Assembly (NCBI GenBank): GCA_023431185.1
Contig: JAEYXS010000026.1
Coordinates: forward strand, 5,684 to 69,683
DNA from: Verrucomicrobiota bacterium
GTDB taxonomy: Bacteria > Verrucomicrobiota > Verrucomicrobiia > Limisphaerales > JAEYXS01
Reading direction: 5' to 3'
DNA length: 64,000 bases
Shown: one piece after another, positions 7,076-16,699 of the stretch
Layout of the letters: each line of letters starts with the position of its first letter
Numbering within the stretch: the first letter of the stretch is position 1
The notes under the pieces: model-generated
What the model was told of the DNA's origin: nothing
Databases searched by the model: none
The model's input: the letters and a program-made list of their open reading frames with translations, nothing else
Position numbers and translations under genes: made by a program

Positions 7076-9571
7076 TCAGCGGATGCCGGGCCGTTTGTTC
7101 TGATTACCGCCCGGGGCGGTTTGCTGGCCAAGGGTGGGGCGACCGTTGTTCGCGGAAATGCTCGAACCGCCCGAAGGCCGCGCAGGTGCCGGACTCACGG
7201 ACTGCGGCGCGACGGAACGGGGTGCGGGAGCCGACGGGGCTGAATAGCTAGGCCGGGGGGCCGGAGCGCTGTAACTGGGGCTGGGGCGGGGCGACTCATA
7301 GCTGCGGGACGGAGCCACCGTGGCGGGCCGCTGAGTCGGCGCCGGAGCCGAATAGGACGGCGCGGGTTGCGAGTAAGCCGGCGACGTGTAGGACTGCGTC
7401 GGTCGGGAAGGCTGCACCGTGGTCCGGGGCGATTCTACCGGGCGCGACGGCTCACTGTACCGAGGTTGCTCCTGGGCGCGCGGCAACTGCGTCGTCTGTG
7501 GCGAAGAGATAGCACTGTTGCGGCTGGTGCCGTACGTGGGATAGCTGGGCTGCAGGGAAGGCCGTGCCGTGTAACCGCCCGGTTTAGTGATGATCGTACT
7601 GGAGGGACGGCTCGGCTCGGTGCGCAAGGCGGCGGTCGGCGGGGCCTGATAGGTGGACACTGGCGTCTGCGGGGTCAGGCGCGCTTGCTCCGGGGTCGCG
7701 GGTTGGACCGGGCGTCCGGCACCGGGGGTCGCGGGTGCGCCATAGACCGGTTTTGGTTGGGTAAGGGACACCGTCGGGCCGGAGACGGGCTGCGGGGCCG
7801 AGGGGGTGACCACCGGACCGGAAACCGGTCGGGGTGCCGTCAAAGGTTTGGTGACCTCCGGGCGTTTGGAGGGCGGGGTATAGACCATGCCGCGGCTGCT
7901 TGCGGGAGCGGCCGGTTGCACGGGTTGCTGCGGGGTAAGCGCGCGATCGGTTCCGGTACCCGCCGGTTGGGTCGGCATGCCGATTTGCGGGCGGCTCAGG
8001 ACGGGGAGTTGGGCGGTGTTTTTCGGCGCTTCATACCGTTGCAGTGCCGTTGAGGGGGCGCTGGGGCGGGTGTTGACCAGTTCCGGGTGCAAGTTCGCGG
8101 GCGCATGGCTCTTGGGCATCGAACCGCCGCCGGGCCGGACATGGCTGGTTCCCGTGGTCACCGTGGGCTTGACTGGTTCCTGACTGGAACGGGAAAGGTT
8201 GCTGCCGCTGCTGCCCGGACCGGCGGGCCGATATACGGCGAGTGTATTTCCTTCGCGCACGAGGCGGTCGGGTTGCACACCGCTGCGTTGGGCGGCAGAG
8301 AGGTCCATCACGTTCACCTTCTGGACTTCCGTGCGGGTGGCCTTGGAGATCTGGGTCACCGGGGCACCGCCCTGGTTGATCACCACCGTATTGTTGTTGC
8401 CCTGCACGATGACGTTGTTCACGACGGTCTGATTGTAAACCTTCGTCACCTGCGTGGCGGGCAGGCAATGGCGATACGGATTGTGCGAATAGAAATGGTT
8501 GTGGCCGACGAACGTGTAGTCCCGGGCGCTCAGGCCGAACTCGAAACTGATGCCCACATGACGGTCATAGTAGGAGAGGCCGAAGCCGTGGCGATAGCGC
8601 GCCGCCGGGGGCAAGGGCGCCCAGCCGCAATAGCTTGAGGATGTTCTCCAGCTCACCCAGGCCGGACCCCAGACGCGGTCGGGCGTCCAGCACCAGCCCC
8701 GGCGCGGGTGATTGAACCACCGGCCATAGTGGAACGGTGCCCAGCCCCAGGAGTAATCCGACTGCCAGTACCAGCCGTAATCCGTGTGGAGCCAGCGACC
8801 GCCATGGTGATACGGACGCCAATCGGTGTACGTCACGGCGATGGTGGGTTGCCAGCACCAGCCGTAACCATCCACCTCCACCCAGGAACCGTAAGGCGCG
8901 AGGGAGGTGTAGAAGTAACGCACTTCTTCCGGGGCTTGCTGGATCACGATGGGTTGCTCGATGATGACTGGTTGCTGCACCACGACTGGCTGGGTGACCA
9001 CGGTGGCTGGTCCGGGATTGGTCGAGACCAGCGGGGTCAGCACCGGGCCAGCGGGAGCCATGGGGGCGTTGGCGGCGGGCACGGCAGGGATGTTAAGCGG
9101 TTCCTGGACGACCGGTTTCTGTTCGGCCATCAGGGCGGCCGGTTGCGGGGAGCGCTTGACGATCTCCGCCACGACCTTGTCCGAGACGCCGAGGTCGTGC
9201 AGGTAGATGATCTCCTCGGTGGTCGGGTTATAGGCGACGGTCGAGCGGGCGATATAAGCCAGCAAGACATCCTCACCTACTTTGGCTTGGGCCAACCGGA
9301 TGATTTCGGCGAGGCCGGGAGAAAGATTGGGAATGGCCGGGGCGAGTTGCTGCTTGATCTCACCGGGCACAGCCTCCGTGACGGGGACGGCGGTCGCGGT
9401 GGCCGGGGCAGCGGGTGCGGCTGCGGCTTTGGACTTGGGATCAGCGTCTTCTGCGCTGGCGGTGATCAACGGAACTTGCAGGGATTCAGCCGCTTCCGGG
9501 CATCCGGTCAAAGTGGTTAGAGCGACACCCAGCACTCCCGTCCGGGCAAAAAGCAGAAAACTCGGTTTCAT
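7076..9571 (-). CDS. DUF6600-type lipoprotein with long Pro-rich tail
   Basis: Protein of 831 residues. The N-terminus is a lipoprotein signal with lipobox LTGC and lipidation Cys24. A short helical domain (about 90-150: LAEIIRLAQAKVGED ... EEIIYLHDLGVS) precedes a dense Trp/Tyr/Gly region (VDGYGWCWQPTIA, YGWYWQSDYSWGWAP, RGWCWTPDRVWGP) typical of the DUF6600/WxxGxW family. The rest, about 400 residues, is Pro/Ser/Thr/Gln-rich and probably disordered. Likely anchored to the outer membrane and projecting outwards; role unknown. First gene of an operon with the secreted protein downstream. Confidence 0.8.
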   Translation of the reverse strand: MKPSFLLFARTGVLGVALTTLTGCPEAAESLQVPLITASAEDADPKSKAAAAPAAPATATAVPVTEAVPGEIKQQLAPAIPNLSPGLAEIIRLAQAKVGEDVLLAYIARSTVAYNPTTEEIIYLHDLGVSDKVVAEIVKRSPQPAALMAEQKPVVQEPLNIPAVPAANAPMAPAGPVLTPLVSTNPGPATVVTQPVVVQQPVIIEQPIVIQQAPEEVRYFYTSLAPYGSWVEVDGYGWCWQPTIAVTYTDWRPYHHGGRWLHTDYGWYWQSDYSWGWAPFHYGRWFNHPRRGWCWTPDRVWGPAWVSWRTSSSYCGWAPLPPAARYRHGFGLSYYDRHVGISFEFGLSARDYTFVGHNHFYSHNPYRHCLPATQVTKVYNQTVVNNVIVQGNNNTVVINQGGAPVTQISKATRTEVQKVNVMDLSAAQRSGVQPDRLVREGNTLAVYRPAGPGSSGSNLSRSSQEPVKPTVTTGTSHVRPGGGSMPKSHAPANLHPELVNTRPSAPSTALQRYEAPKNTAQLPVLSRPQIGMPTQPAGTGTDRALTPQQPVQPAAPASSRGMVYTPPSKRPEVTKPLTAPRPVSGPVVTPSAPQPVSGPTVSLTQPKPVYGAPATPGAGRPVQPATPEQARLTPQTPVSTYQAPPTAALRTEPSRPSSTIITKPGGYTARPSLQPSYPTYGTSRNSAISSPQTTQLPRAQEQPRYSEPSRPVESPRTTVQPSRPTQSYTSPAYSQPAPSYSAPAPTQRPATVAPSRSYESPRPSPSYSAPAPRPSYSAPSAPAPRSVAPQSVSPAPARPSGGSSISANNGRPTLGQQTAPGGNQNKRPGIR

Positions 9572-9850
9572 AAGCTTGTGGGCTGACTTGGGGGTTGTTG
9601 CGACCCCAATTCAACCATACCACATCTGACTTAATCCGTTTACGTATTATTCACGTGTTTGATGAGGTTTGCTTCACTGACTAAACAGTTTTGCTTAATG
9701 GTCTTGGGGATAGGAACTTCCAGAGCGGGTTTTCGGGTGGCCATTCGGCCGGTCTGGCTGTTGAATGTTGAAAGAACCTGTTTTACCCCGTCTTTTCCTG
9801 AAATTTAATCCACTGGACGCTTGGCGGGTCCTGTTTTAGGGTTCGCCCTT

Positions 9851-10135
9851 ATGTCGAAGGTTGCCAAAGGGGCAACGAAGCCGGAAGCGGACCTGGAGCA
9901 GGTGCCGTTCGAGGTGGCGTTGCAGAAGCTCGAAGCCATCGTGGAAACGATGGAGTCGGAGGAGCTGCCTTTGGAGACTTTGCTGGCCCGCTATGAGGAG
10001 GGGACGAAATTGGCCGCTCTGTGCCAGACCCGACTGGCGGATGCCGATCTCAAGATTTCCAAGCTGGAGAAGAAATCCTCCGGCGACTTCACGCTCACGC
10101 CGGTGGAACTCCCGGCGGACGGGGCGGAAGATTAA
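9851..10135 (+). CDS. xseB: exodeoxyribonuclease VII small subunit
   Basis: Protein of 94 residues from the ATG at 9851; an upstream start would add ten residues with no family match. The family core is visible: PFEVALQKLEAIVETME, LPLETLLARYEEG and CQTRLADADLKI. XseB combines with XseA to form the single-strand-specific exonuclease VII of DNA repair. xseA is not in the window. dxs follows after ten bases, an arrangement known in many bacteria where ispA often lies between; here ispA is absent. The 280 bases upstream separate it from the divergent DUF6600 gene and hold no further gene. Confidence 0.92.
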   Translation: MSKVAKGATKPEADLEQVPFEVALQKLEAIVETMESEELPLETLLARYEEGTKLAALCQTRLADADLKISKLEKKSSGDFTLTPVELPADGAED

Positions 10136-10145
10136 TCAACCAATT

Positions 10146-12137
10146 ATGAGCCGATACCTGGACATGGTGGACCATCCGTCCCACGTCAAAAAGCTGAAGC
10201 TGGACCAATTGACCCAGCTTTCCGAAGAGATCCGTTACGAGCTGATCACGAAGCTCTCGAAGAACGGTGGTCACCTCGGACCGAACTTGGGCGTGGTCGA
10301 GCTCACGCTCGCGATGCACTATGTGTTCTCCACGCCGAAGGACAAGTTCGTGTGGGATGTGAGCCATCAGGTGTATGTGCACAAGCTGCTGACGGGCCGC
10401 AAGGACCGCTTCCACACGATCCGCACGACGAATGGGTTGAACGGTTTCGCGCTCCGCACGGAGAGCGAGCATGATTGCTACGGGGCGGGTCATGCGGGCA
10501 CGGCGCTTTCCGCCGCGCTGGGCATGTGCGCCGCGCGCGATCAGCGTCGCACGGATGAGGATGTGGTGTGCGTGTTCGGGGATGCGGCGCTGACGAACGG
10601 TGTTTCGTTTGAGGCGTTGAACAACATCGCGCACACGACGAAGAAGTTCATCGGCATTCTGAATGATAACGAGTGGAGCATCGCGAAGAACGTGGGTGCG
10701 ATCTCGAATTACCTGAACAAGCTGATCACAAATCCGCGCTACGACCGCTTGCAGAGGGATGCGGCGAGTTTCCTGAAGAAGTGGGGCGCGACGGGGGATC
10801 TCGCGGTGCGCCTGGGCCATAAGGCCGAGGAAGCCGTGAAGGGCGTGGTGAGCGAGGTGTCGCTGCAACAGAACGACGACGACAAACGCGGCGATGGCCG
10901 GGGCGGTTTCGGCAGCAGCCTGATTTTCGAGGAGATGGGCATGAAGTACATCGGGCCGATCGACGGTCACGATCTGCAACTGCTCATCAGCACACTGGAA
11001 TACGCGAAGACCTGCGAGCAGCCGGTGGTGATCCATGTGCTGACGAAGAAGGGCAAGGGCTTCGATGCCGCGCTGCAGCATCCGGAGAAGTTCCACGGCA
11101 CAGGACCTTACAACGCGGAGACGGGCGAGACAGCGGCTCCGAAGCCGGGCACGCCTCCAGCGTTCCAAGACGTGTTCGGTGAGACGTTGGTACGCCTCGC
11201 GCGGAAGGATAACTCGATCGTGGGCATCACCGCGGCGATGCCGACGGGCACGGGCATGAAGGCCCTGGAAAAGGCGATGCCGGGACGTTACTACGATGTG
11301 GGTATCGCGGAAGAGCACGCGGTGATCTTCGCGGCGGGCATGGCCACGATGGGTTTCCGCCCGGTCGTCGCGATCTACTCCACGTTCTTGCAACGCGCTT
11401 ACGATTGCATCCATCACGACGTGTGCTTGCAGGATCTGCCGGTGATCTTCTGCATGGACCGCGCTGGCCTTTCAGCCAATGACGGCCCGACGCATCACGG
11501 CTTGTTCGATATCGCTTACTTGCGCTGCTTGCCGAATGTGATTGGTATGGCACCGGCGAACGAAGACGAATTGGCGGACATGATGTTCACGGCGTCACAC
11601 GCGAAACACGCGAGTTTCATCCGTTACCCGCGCGGTGTCGCGGAAGGCGTGCCGGTGAAGGAAACGCCGAAGCTGATGGAAGTGGGCAAGGCCGAAGTGG
11701 TGAAGCACTTCGCGAACAACGGCGGTAAGAAGGTTGCGGTGTTCGCGCTCGGGCCGATGCAGAAGATGGCGAACAAGATCGTCGAACAATTGGGCGAAGG
11801 TCACGATGTGGCCATCATCAACCCGCGCTTCTTCAAGCCGCTGGATGAAGAGACCACGGCGTTCTTCGCGCAAGGCGCGGACGCAGTGGTGACGATAGAA
11901 GATCACGTGATCGCGGGCGGTTACGGCAGCGCGGTGCTGGAGTTGCTGTCCAAGAAGCAGATTACCACGCCGGTGGTGCGCATCGGCTGGCCGGATGAGT
12001 TCATCGAGCATGCCTCCACGGTGGATTACTTGCGCGAGAAGCACGGTCTGACGGCGGAGAACGCGGTGAAGCAGGTGAAGGAGATCTTCGCCAAGGGCGG
12101 CACTGCGGCGCAGCCGAAGACCTTCGCAGTGGCGTAA
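10146..12137 (+). CDS. dxs: 1-deoxy-D-xylulose-5-phosphate synthase
   Basis: Protein of 663 residues from the ATG at 10146; the reading frame is open further upstream but overlaps xseB. It condenses pyruvate and glyceraldehyde 3-phosphate using thiamine diphosphate, the first step of the MEP isoprenoid pathway. Motifs seen: GGHLGPNLGVVELT, WDVSHQVYVHK, GAGHAGTALSAALG, a diphosphate site VFGDAALTNGVSFEALN (usual GDG is GDA), ILNDNEWSIAKNVGA, IAEEHAVIFAAGMA and DRAGLSANDGPTHHG. Length is a little above the usual 620-640. It forms an operon with xseB and ends at a strong terminator. Confidence 0.95.
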   Translation: MSRYLDMVDHPSHVKKLKLDQLTQLSEEIRYELITKLSKNGGHLGPNLGVVELTLAMHYVFSTPKDKFVWDVSHQVYVHKLLTGRKDRFHTIRTTNGLNGFALRTESEHDCYGAGHAGTALSAALGMCAARDQRRTDEDVVCVFGDAALTNGVSFEALNNIAHTTKKFIGILNDNEWSIAKNVGAISNYLNKLITNPRYDRLQRDAASFLKKWGATGDLAVRLGHKAEEAVKGVVSEVSLQQNDDDKRGDGRGGFGSSLIFEEMGMKYIGPIDGHDLQLLISTLEYAKTCEQPVVIHVLTKKGKGFDAALQHPEKFHGTGPYNAETGETAAPKPGTPPAFQDVFGETLVRLARKDNSIVGITAAMPTGTGMKALEKAMPGRYYDVGIAEEHAVIFAAGMATMGFRPVVAIYSTFLQRAYDCIHHDVCLQDLPVIFCMDRAGLSANDGPTHHGLFDIAYLRCLPNVIGMAPANEDELADMMFTASHAKHASFIRYPRGVAEGVPVKETPKLMEVGKAEVVKHFANNGGKKVAVFALGPMQKMANKIVEQLGEGHDVAIINPRFFKPLDEETTAFFAQGADAVVTIEDHVIAGGYGSAVLELLSKKQITTPVVRIGWPDEFIEHASTVDYLREKHGLTAENAVKQVKEIFAKGGTAAQPKTFAVA

Positions 12138-12158
12138 GGAAAGAAAACGGTTTTTCAG

Positions 12159-12190
12159 AACGGCGCCTGAGAAATCGGGCGCCGTTTTTG
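12159..12190 (+). terminator. rho-independent terminator of xseB-dxs
   Basis: Perfect nine-base stem: AACGGCGCC (12159-12167) pairs with GGCGCCGTT (12178-12186), and a T-rich tract (TTTGTTTT) follows. It sits 21 bases after the dxs stop codon and directly before the convergent DUF3298 gene. Confidence 0.9.
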
Positions 12191-12192
12191 TT

Positions 12193-13305
12193 TTACTTGG
12201 GGCGAGAGTTAGGTGTTGTGGGCAGGAGTCGGGAAAGTGTTTCCTGATTAAGCAAGCTTTCCAACTCGTCCCAGCGCACGAGTACGGTAAAGGAACCTTC
12301 CGAGTAGGAACCGGCTTCGTAGGGATCGAAGTGAAATCGCAAGCCGTCAGGGGCGAAGGTGTAGCGTTGCCAGAAATCAGGTGCGAGCACTTTGCTACCA
12401 TTCGTGACGACCCAACTGGCTTGCAGCTTCTGCAATTTTTTCACCGTGAGATCGGTGAGCTGTTGCTGCCATGGGGAATTCGCTCGGAAGAATTCATCGA
12501 TCTCCACTTTCTTCAGCGTTTTCCCGTCCCAGAGGAAATTCCAAACTGTGAAACCAGTCATGCCATGCGCTCCGCCAGTGTAGGAATCAAGCTGCTCCAG
12601 CAAGCTGCATCCCCGACCATTGAGGCTGATGATATGATAGCTGGATTTGCTGCTCCATTCTCCAGTGTAGCTGGGGCCATCGAACATGCTTTTCAATTGC
12701 CCACCGAGGCCAAGCGATTCATCCAACCATCCGTTAGCCGACAACTGCCGTCTCGCTTTTTCGGCGAGGAAGCTGTTGAGATGCTGGGCAAAGGGGTGGT
12801 TGGAAATGAAGTGCGGATACTCTGCTCTCATGGTCAACCTCGCGCCGCGATTGGCAAAGCGAAAGCCGCGGACGAGTTCCACACACCGGGTCTGTGCGAT
12901 GCGCTGAAAGATGTTGGTTCCCTTGGTGAGAACGATGGCGCGCAGGGTTTTTCCATCAGAAGAAATGCTTCCGTGCGGCAAGAATGCTTTTTCGAGTTCG
13001 CCGCGATCGCTGTTCCAGGTATCATTCCCGGCCCATGCTCCATCCCGGATTTCCAAAGAAAATATCCACGCCCCATCCGCTCCGAAGGATTGCCACCAGA
13101 TGTGACGCCTCTCCGGTTCGGAAAGGTCCAGTTCGAGAAATTCGCTGCCGCTTTCAGCTCGCGACCAATAATAACCATGCGAAGGGACATCCTTCGGAGC
13201 GAGAGGGTTGTAGATTGATCGCCAGGCTAGGATGAGGATACAGGCGACCAGAAGCGCCCACAGCAACGGTTTATACCGCTTGCTGGCTTTGGCTGGTCCG
13301 CTCAT
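12193..13305 (-). CDS. membrane-anchored DUF3298/RsiV-like protein
   Basis: Protein of 370 residues. One membrane helix near the N-terminus (about 13-29) is followed by an extracytoplasmic part. The C-terminal half carries DUF3298 hallmarks: YTGGAHGMTGFTVWNF, LKKVEIDEFFRANSPW, FDPYEAGSYSEG and a terminal VLVRWDELESLL. Members include RsiV-type anti-sigma factors that bind lysozyme, and PdaC-type deacetylase accessory domains. No sigma factor gene lies beside it, so an anti-sigma role is not supported here. Confidence 0.75.
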   Translation of the reverse strand: MSGPAKASKRYKPLLWALLVACILILAWRSIYNPLAPKDVPSHGYYWSRAESGSEFLELDLSEPERRHIWWQSFGADGAWIFSLEIRDGAWAGNDTWNSDRGELEKAFLPHGSISSDGKTLRAIVLTKGTNIFQRIAQTRCVELVRGFRFANRGARLTMRAEYPHFISNHPFAQHLNSFLAEKARRQLSANGWLDESLGLGGQLKSMFDGPSYTGEWSSKSSYHIISLNGRGCSLLEQLDSYTGGAHGMTGFTVWNFLWDGKTLKKVEIDEFFRANSPWQQQLTDLTVKKLQKLQASWVVTNGSKVLAPDFWQRYTFAPDGLRFHFDPYEAGSYSEGSFTVLVRWDELESLLNQETLSRLLPTTPNSRPK

Positions 13306-13468
13306 GTTCAGTCTGCTTGGATGGCCGAGGAAAACAATGTGAGTAACACCTGAAACGGAGTTGCGGTCAACGGCATTTGAAAGAGCGAATACGTGGAGCC
13401 ACGTAATCAGCCAGTCGAAACTACAATCCCATTGTCGCTGGTGACATTGTGCGTTACCGTGTGCTGAA

Positions 13469-14353
13469 ATGCTGGCAGATAGACATTACATGCGGGAGCC
13501 GGATGACCAATCGAGTTGGTCGCCGGTGAAAGTTCTGCTGGTGACGCTGATCACGTTATTTTTCATCCAGTGCATCCTGCAGGTCTGGATGAACATGCGT
13601 ATCACGCAGGTTTTCGGTTTGAGCCTTGCCGGTCTGAAAGAAGGCTGGTTCTGGCAGTTGATCACTTATCAGTTCCTGCACGCGGCACCGTGGCCGTTCC
13701 ACATCATAGGCAATTGCATCGGTATTTACTTCTTGGGATCGGCGATGCATGAAGTCCTGGGGAACAAGGATTTTTACAAGCTGTTCTTCGGGGCGGGCAC
13801 ATTGGGAGGCTTGCTGCAGATACTCGCCACGTTTCTGCCCGGCCACGTAGATGTGCCTACAGTCGGTGCCTCGGCGGGTGTCTTCGGGCTCATGGGCGCG
13901 TTTGCGACGATGTTTCCGGAGAAGGAACTGACGATGTGGTTTTATTTCCTGCCGTTGCAAATTAGAGCAAAGCATCTGTTTTGGGGCGCGTTCGGCCTGT
14001 CTTTGTTCGGCACGTTGTTCCCGTACAGCAGTGTTGCAGATGCAGCGCATCTGGGCGGATTGCTGAGCGGCTTTGCCTTCATCCGCTTGGGATTGCACGA
14101 GAGGTCTTTTTTCAGTGTGTTAAGAGGCAAGGCGAGGAATGCCGATCCGGACCCGTCGTCGCACACGCTCTATCGCGAGCGTCCGCGCAAGAAGACGGTC
14201 AGCGCACCATCCGCCCAGGAAGAGTCCGAGGACTTCATCAGCAAGGAAGTCGATCCGATCCTGGACAAGATTTCCCAAAAAGGCATCCACAGCCTGACCG
14301 AGCAGGAGCGCAAGATTTTGGAGAAGGCCCGCTCCAAAATGGCCAAACGGTGA
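13469..14353 (+). CDS. rhomboid family intramembrane serine protease
   Basis: Protein of 294 residues, starting at 13469 or at the second ATG at 13490. Rhomboid hallmarks: an early HxxxN motif (HIIGNCIGIYFLGSAMHEVLG), the catalytic serine in GASAG (Ser135), and the partner histidine in AAHLGG (His194). About six membrane segments lie between residues 20 and 215. The C-terminal 80 residues are soluble and charged, ending in a helical tail (PILDKISQKGIHSLTEQERK) shared with many rhomboids of this type. It cleaves membrane proteins within the bilayer; the substrate is unknown. Stands alone upstream of purB. Confidence 0.9.
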   Translation: MLADRHYMREPDDQSSWSPVKVLLVTLITLFFIQCILQVWMNMRITQVFGLSLAGLKEGWFWQLITYQFLHAAPWPFHIIGNCIGIYFLGSAMHEVLGNKDFYKLFFGAGTLGGLLQILATFLPGHVDVPTVGASAGVFGLMGAFATMFPEKELTMWFYFLPLQIRAKHLFWGAFGLSLFGTLFPYSSVADAAHLGGLLSGFAFIRLGLHERSFFSVLRGKARNADPDPSSHTLYRERPRKKTVSAPSAQEESEDFISKEVDPILDKISQKGIHSLTEQERKILEKARSKMAKR

Positions 14354-14482
14354 AATTCCGTTAAATGGTTAAAAAGGTGTTTCGTCGAAACGTTGTGCCG
14401 CTTTAACCTCTTTAGCGCTTTCACGTTCTCGACACTTTTCTCTTTTTCCTGCGCCTCCGCCCGGTAGGATTTCACCCGCTTT

Positions 14483-15817
14483 ATGATTACGCGTTATTCG
14501 CGCCCTGACATGCGGGCCATTTGGACCGACGAAAACAAGCTCAAGATCTGGCTCCAGATCGAACTCCTCGCCAGCGAAGCGCTGGTGGCGGAAGGCGTCG
14601 TGCCCAAAAAGGATTTCGCCAAGATGAAGGCGGGCGCGGACTTGTGCTTTGCGGATACGAAAGCACTCGTGGAACGCCAGAAGGAACTCGAGAAGACACT
14701 GAATCACGACGTGATCGGCTTCACCACTGCCGTTGCCGAGAAGATCAATGACCAAGCCAGCCGCTGGTTGCACTTCGGCCTCACCAGCTCGGATATTGTG
14801 GACACCGCCTTCGCCGTGCAGATGGTCCAGAGCGCAGACATTTTGATCAAGGACGTGAAGATCGTGCGCGAATCTATTGCCAAGCGTGCGAAGGAACACA
14901 TGTTCACGCCATGCATCGGCCGTAGCCACGGCATCCATGGCGAGCCGACCACGTTCGGCCTCAAGCTCGCGCTGATGTATGATGAATTTGGTCGCGCACT
15001 GGAACGCCTCGAACGCATCCGTGAGATTTCTGCACTGGGCAAGTTGAGTGGCGCCGTGGGCACGAATGCTCACCTGTCGCCGAAAGTGGAAGCATATGTG
15101 TGCAAGAAGCTCGGCTTGAAGCCCGCGCCCATCGCCACGCAAGTCGTACAACGCGATATCCACGCGGAATACATGAACGCGCTCGCGCTCATCGCCGCGA
15201 GCATCGAGCGCTGGGCGGTGGAGTTCCGTCATCTGCAACGCACGGAAGTGCTCGAAGCCGAGGAACCCTTCACCAAGGGCCAGAAGGGCAGCAGCGCCAT
15301 GCCGCACAAGCGCAACCCCATCACGTGGGAACGTCTCACCGGTTTGGCGCGCGTCATCCGGGGCAATTCCATCGCGGCTCTCGAAAACGTCGCCTTGTGG
15401 CATGAGCGCGATATCTCGCACAGCAGCGTGGAGCGCATCATTTTCCCGGATTCTTGCACGTTGCTCGACTACATGTTCGGCCTGCTCACGCGCATGATGG
15501 ACGGCTTGAACGTCTATCCTGAGAACATGAAGAAGAACCTGGGCTTGAGCCTGGGCATGTGGAACAGCCAGACGGTCTTGCTCGCGCTCATCCGCAAGGG
15601 CCTGACGCGGGAAGATGCGTATGGCCTCGTCCAACGCAACGCCATGAAGACGTGGGAAGTGAAGCACGCCGGTCGCGATGACGCGGACTTCCTCGAAGTG
15701 CTGAAGGCCGATCCGGAGGTGGCCAAGCATTTCAAGAAGGGCGAACTGGAGAAGCTGTGCTCGCTCGACTTCCACATGAAGGAAGTGAAAGCGCGCTTTA
15801 AGACGGTGGGGCTGTAA
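14483..15817 (+). CDS. purB: adenylosuccinate lyase
   Basis: Protein of 444 residues, normal for the short bacterial PurB type. The fumarate-lyase superfamily signature GSSAMPHKRNP is at about residues 269-279, and GRSHGIHGEPTTFG and TSSDIVDTAFAVQM are also conserved. It catalyses two steps of purine synthesis: SAICAR to AICAR, and adenylosuccinate to AMP. The start MITRYSRPDM is the family norm. No purine operon partner is adjacent. The next gene, on the same strand, is separated by a repeat pair. Confidence 0.95.
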   Translation: MITRYSRPDMRAIWTDENKLKIWLQIELLASEALVAEGVVPKKDFAKMKAGADLCFADTKALVERQKELEKTLNHDVIGFTTAVAEKINDQASRWLHFGLTSSDIVDTAFAVQMVQSADILIKDVKIVRESIAKRAKEHMFTPCIGRSHGIHGEPTTFGLKLALMYDEFGRALERLERIREISALGKLSGAVGTNAHLSPKVEAYVCKKLGLKPAPIATQVVQRDIHAEYMNALALIAASIERWAVEFRHLQRTEVLEAEEPFTKGQKGSSAMPHKRNPITWERLTGLARVIRGNSIAALENVALWHERDISHSSVERIIFPDSCTLLDYMFGLLTRMMDGLNVYPENMKKNLGLSLGMWNSQTVLLALIRKGLTREDAYGLVQRNAMKTWEVKHAGRDDADFLEVLKADPEVAKHFKKGELEKLCSLDFHMKEVKARFKTVGL

Positions 15818-15861
15818 GCTGGTTGCACCAGGGGCCTATGGGGGAATGCCACTCGGATGGG

Positions 15862-16009
15862 CCGCGGGACTGTGTCCCGCAGGGCCGTCCGTGAGCATCT
15901 GCCGGGCTCAAATAGCCCAGCAGTCCCGCCTGCAACATGCTTTTCTAAACGGCAGCCATTTTCCTGCTCACTTTGTCATTTCACGGTCCTGCGGGACACA
16001 GTCCCGCGG
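15862..16009. repeat. inverted pair of palindromic repeats (REPIN-like)
   Basis: A 22-base word starting CCGCGGGACTGTGTCC at 15862-15883 recurs as its exact reverse complement at 15988-16009. Similarity extends a few bases on both sides. Each word can also fold on itself (CGGGAC against GTCCCG). The pair encloses about 105 bases without a gene. This is the arrangement of two REP sequences in inverted orientation, mobilised in other bacteria by RAYT transposases; none is in the window. Confidence 0.7.
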
Positions 16010-16072
16010 TCCACCCAGCAAGCCGCAACAAGAGGGTTGGAATAATTCCGTCAGTTGTGCCATCCTAAGAGC

Positions 16073-16654
16073 GTGATCAAAGCCGCTTTTTACTCATTGT
16101 TGCTCGTCGGCGCCGTGGGCTTCCTTGCTTGCAGCCAGGCGCAAGACAAGTCCTCTGTCACCACGACCAATGCTGCCAAGCCCGCTATGAAATCCGATAC
16201 CAAGCCCGCCGGAACCAACGCTGCTCCCGCCAAGGTCGTGAAGACGGAAGAAGAATGGCGCAAGCAACTCACGCCAGAGCAGTATCGCATATTGCGTCAG
16301 GCGGGCACGGAGCGCGCTTTCGGAGCCGCGTATGAGGAGTTCAAGAAGCAAGGTGGCGGCACGTATTACTGCGCCGGCTGCAACACGGAACTGTTCTCCT
16401 CGAAGGAGAAGTTTGATTCTCACTGTGGCTGGCCCTCGTTCTACGATCCGTCCAATGCCAAGAATGTGAAGACGAAGGAAGATTATGCCCACGGCATGGT
16501 CCGCACGGAAGTGCTCTGCGCCGTCTGCGATGGTCACCTCGGCCACGTCTTCAAAGGCGAAGGTTTCAAGACGCCGACGGACCTGCGCTATTGTATCAAT
16601 GGTGTGGCGCTAAAATTCGTGCCGTTCGCGGATGAGGGGAAGGCGAAGAAGTAA
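16073..16654 (+). CDS. msrB: peptide-methionine (R)-S-oxide reductase, lipoprotein form
   Basis: Protein of 193 residues from GTG 16073; an in-frame TTG at 16055 would add six. The N-terminus is a lipoprotein signal (lipobox FLAC, Cys20), so the enzyme is probably envelope-anchored, unlike cytosolic MsrB. The catalytic domain shows EWRKQLTPEQYRILRQAGTE, two zinc-binding pairs (YYCAGC and LCAVC), GWPSFYDP, DGHLGHVF and the nucleophile region RYCINGVALKF. It reduces methionine-R-sulfoxide in oxidised proteins. Confidence 0.92.
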   Translation: MIKAAFYSLLLVGAVGFLACSQAQDKSSVTTTNAAKPAMKSDTKPAGTNAAPAKVVKTEEEWRKQLTPEQYRILRQAGTERAFGAAYEEFKKQGGGTYYCAGCNTELFSSKEKFDSHCGWPSFYDPSNAKNVKTKEDYAHGMVRTEVLCAVCDGHLGHVFKGEGFKTPTDLRYCINGVALKFVPFADEGKAKK

Positions 16655-16699
16655 CCGGGCAACTTGATAATGACCGATCACGTTAGTTCCATATCGTAT

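Noticed and set aside
14369..15775. Minus-strand frame of 468 codons opposite purB
   Set aside because: Antisense to purB, no family motif, and no independent promoter or spacing support.
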